Part shown: positions 62,893 to 64,000 of the stretch, piece after piece
How the letters are laid out: the number at the start of each line of letters is the position of its first letter
Numbering within the stretch: the stretch's first letter is position 1
NCBI GenBank assembly: GCA_026709085.1
Contig: JAPOTR010000054.1
Coordinates: forward strand, 1 to 64,000
Direction of reading: 5' to 3'
DNA: 64,000 nt
Origin: Cyanobacteria bacterium MAG CAR3_bin_5
GTDB taxonomy: Bacteria > Cyanobacteriota > Cyanobacteriia > PCC-6307 > Cyanobiaceae
Made by a program: the position numbers and the translations under genes
The notes under the pieces: model-generated
Told to the model about the DNA's origin: nothing
Seen by the model: the letters and a program-made list of their open reading frames with translations, nothing else
Databases searched by the model: none

Positions 62893-63567
62893 ATGGCGCT
62901 GCCACGGCGTCTGGTGGTGGCGGGCACGGATACGGGGGTGGGCAAAACCTTGATCTCGGCCCTGCTGGTGCGGGGCCTGGGAGCCCGCTACTGGAAACCC
63001 ATCCAGGCCGGTCTGCCGCCCCTGAGCGCCGAGCCCGGCGATAGCCGGCAGGTGCGGACCCTCAGCGGTTGCCCCGGCAGCGCCATCCTGCCGGAAGCCT
63101 ACAGTCTCCAACACCCCGCATCACCCCACTGGGCGGCCGAGCAGGAGGGAATCGTTCTGGAACGCCAGCGCCTCTGGCCACCGGATGAGGAGGAGCACGA
63201 GGCGTTGGTGGTGGAATTGGCAGGGGGGTTGATGGTGCCCGTCACCCCCCACCTGTTGCAGATTGACGTGATGGGGGAATGGGCGCTGCCGGTGGTGCTG
63301 GTGGCCCGGGCCGGCCTGGGCGCCATCAACCACACCCTGCTGAGTCTGGAGGCCCTGCGGCGGCGGCGCATCCCGGTGTTGGGGCTGGTGCTCAACGGGG
63401 AAGGCTTTGCCGATAACACCACCGTGCTGCCCAGGTTGGGTCGCACCCGCCTGCTGGGCCATGTGCCCCGCCTCCCCAAGCTGGATCCGATGGTGTTGGA
63501 CCGGGTGTGGCGCAGCAGCGGCATGGCAAGCTGGTGGCCGGCAACGGCATCCCCTCCCCATGGCTGA
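62893..63567 (+). CDS. bioD: Dethiobiotin synthetase
   Basis: BioD closes the ureido ring of dethiobiotin from 7,8-diaminononanoate, CO2 and ATP. The P-loop is [19 protein letters not shown] at the very N-terminus, followed by [11 protein letters not shown] (substrate lysine) and [12 protein letters not shown], the E-x-A-G-G motif. The ATG at 62893 ([15 protein letters not shown]) gives 224 residues, a usual size; upstream ATGs at 62824 and 62848 would add unlikely residues. The intergenic 178 bases to the divergent 941-residue protein gene hold both promoters. fumC starts inside its last codons. Confidence 0.92.
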   Translation: MALPRRLVVAGTDTGVGKTLISALLVRGLGARYWKPIQAGLPPLSAEPGDSRQVRTLSGCPGSAILPEAYSLQHPASPHWAAEQEGIVLERQRLWPPDEEEHEALVVELAGGLMVPVTPHLLQIDVMGEWALPVVLVARAGLGAINHTLLSLEALRRRRIPVLGLVLNGEGFADNTTVLPRLGRTRLLGHVPRLPKLDPMVLDRVWRSSGMASWWPATASPPHG

Positions 63568-64000
63568 CGATTCCTCCCGCCTGGAAACCGACAGCCTGGG
63601 GCCGGTCACCGTGGAGGCCCGGCGCTACTGGGGCGCCCAGACCCAGCGGGCCATTCGCAGCTTTGCCATCGGCCCGGACCGGATGCCCATGGCGATTATC
63701 CATGCCCTGGCCCGCATCAAGAAGGCGGCGGCCCTCAGCAATACCCGGCTTGGCGTACTGGATGAACAGCGCTGCGGCTGGATCGTGGCGGCCTGTGACG
63801 AGGTGTTGACCGGTCGGTTTGACGATCACTTCCCCCTGAGTGTGTGGCAGAGCGGCAGCGGCACCCAGACCAACATGAACGTGAACGAGGTGATTGCCAA
63901 TCGGGCTTCGGAACTGGGTGGCGGCCAACGGGGCCGGAAGCGGCCCGTCCATCCCAACGACCACGTGAACCGCTCCCAGTCCACCAACGACGTGTTCCCC
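63560..64000 (+). CDS. fumC: Class II fumarate hydratase, 5' part (runs off the window)
   Basis: The first 147 codons of fumarase C, which interconverts fumarate and malate. It opens with [20 protein letters not shown] and then [18 protein letters not shown]. The active-site region [20 protein letters not shown] and [17 protein letters not shown] is intact to the last base. The remaining two thirds lie beyond 64000. Its ATG overlaps the 3' end of bioD by eight bases. Confidence 0.95.
   Translation, partial: MADDSSRLETDSLGPVTVEARRYWGAQTQRAIRSFAIGPDRMPMAIIHALARIKKAAALSNTRLGVLDEQRCGWIVAACDEVLTGRFDDHFPLSVWQSGSGTQTNMNVNEVIANRASELGGGQRGRKRPVHPNDHVNRSQSTNDVFP

Overview
The window is from a marine picocyanobacterium, most likely a Synechococcus lineage and plausibly the sponge symbiont type (Candidatus Synechococcus spongiarum). 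Psb28, Thf1/Psb29, Ycf54, GUN4, several cyanobacteria-only small membrane proteins and a high-GC core support a cyanobacterium. Remnants of Calx-beta repeats and of an autotransporter-like beta-barrel point to the sponge-symbiont group. The lineage is inferred from protein recognition only; no rRNA gene is present.

Layout. 0-11 kb: core genes (M32 carboxypeptidase, CysQ, RsmI, MoeA, an SPFH protein, a DCC thiol oxidoreductase) with two decayed surface-protein remnants and about 2 kb of gene-poor DNA. 11-20 kb: an accessory region of AT-rich blocks. It holds a HicB antitoxin with a truncated HicA, two surface-polysaccharide type genes (a GT4 glycosyltransferase and an FkbM methyltransferase with a 12-C tract), an OLD-like ATPase followed by a broken TOPRIM-like partner, an intact GT4 glycosyltransferase and an Orc1/Cdc6-like ATPase. 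Broken copies of the 5' end of the intact GT4 gene lie beside the AT-rich inserts, and a fragment of the window's own MacB-type permease gene lies next to a tRNA-Val gene. 20-42.6 kb: dense housekeeping DNA with hisIE, a PTPS/QueD-like gene, pdxJ, ycf54, yraN, rsmA, ispE, pdhB, secD-secF, psb28, mnmH, gun4, purL, purF, thf1, clpP, ftsH and a MacB-type permease. Many neighbours overlap by 1-8 bases and are probably co-transcribed. 42.8-43.4 kb: decayed Calx-beta remnants meeting head to head.

43.7-62.7 kb is the most interesting part. An AddB-AddA pair of the alphaproteobacterial type lies on the plus strand. Converging on it is a three-gene minus-strand cassette of about 12.4 kb: an unrecognised 941-residue protein, a 2147-residue helicase with zinc clusters and a DUF1998-like end, and a 1053-residue type ISP-like N6-adenine methylase whose N-terminal nuclease-like module appears to have lost its catalytic residues. 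I infer a DNA-modifying or anti-phage system related to, but not the same as, DISARM or type ISP restriction-modification. The window ends in bioD and the 5' part of fumC.

Short exact tandem duplications (12, 15 or 18 bases) recur in genes and spacers, mostly in multiples of three, and seem to be a habit of this genome.
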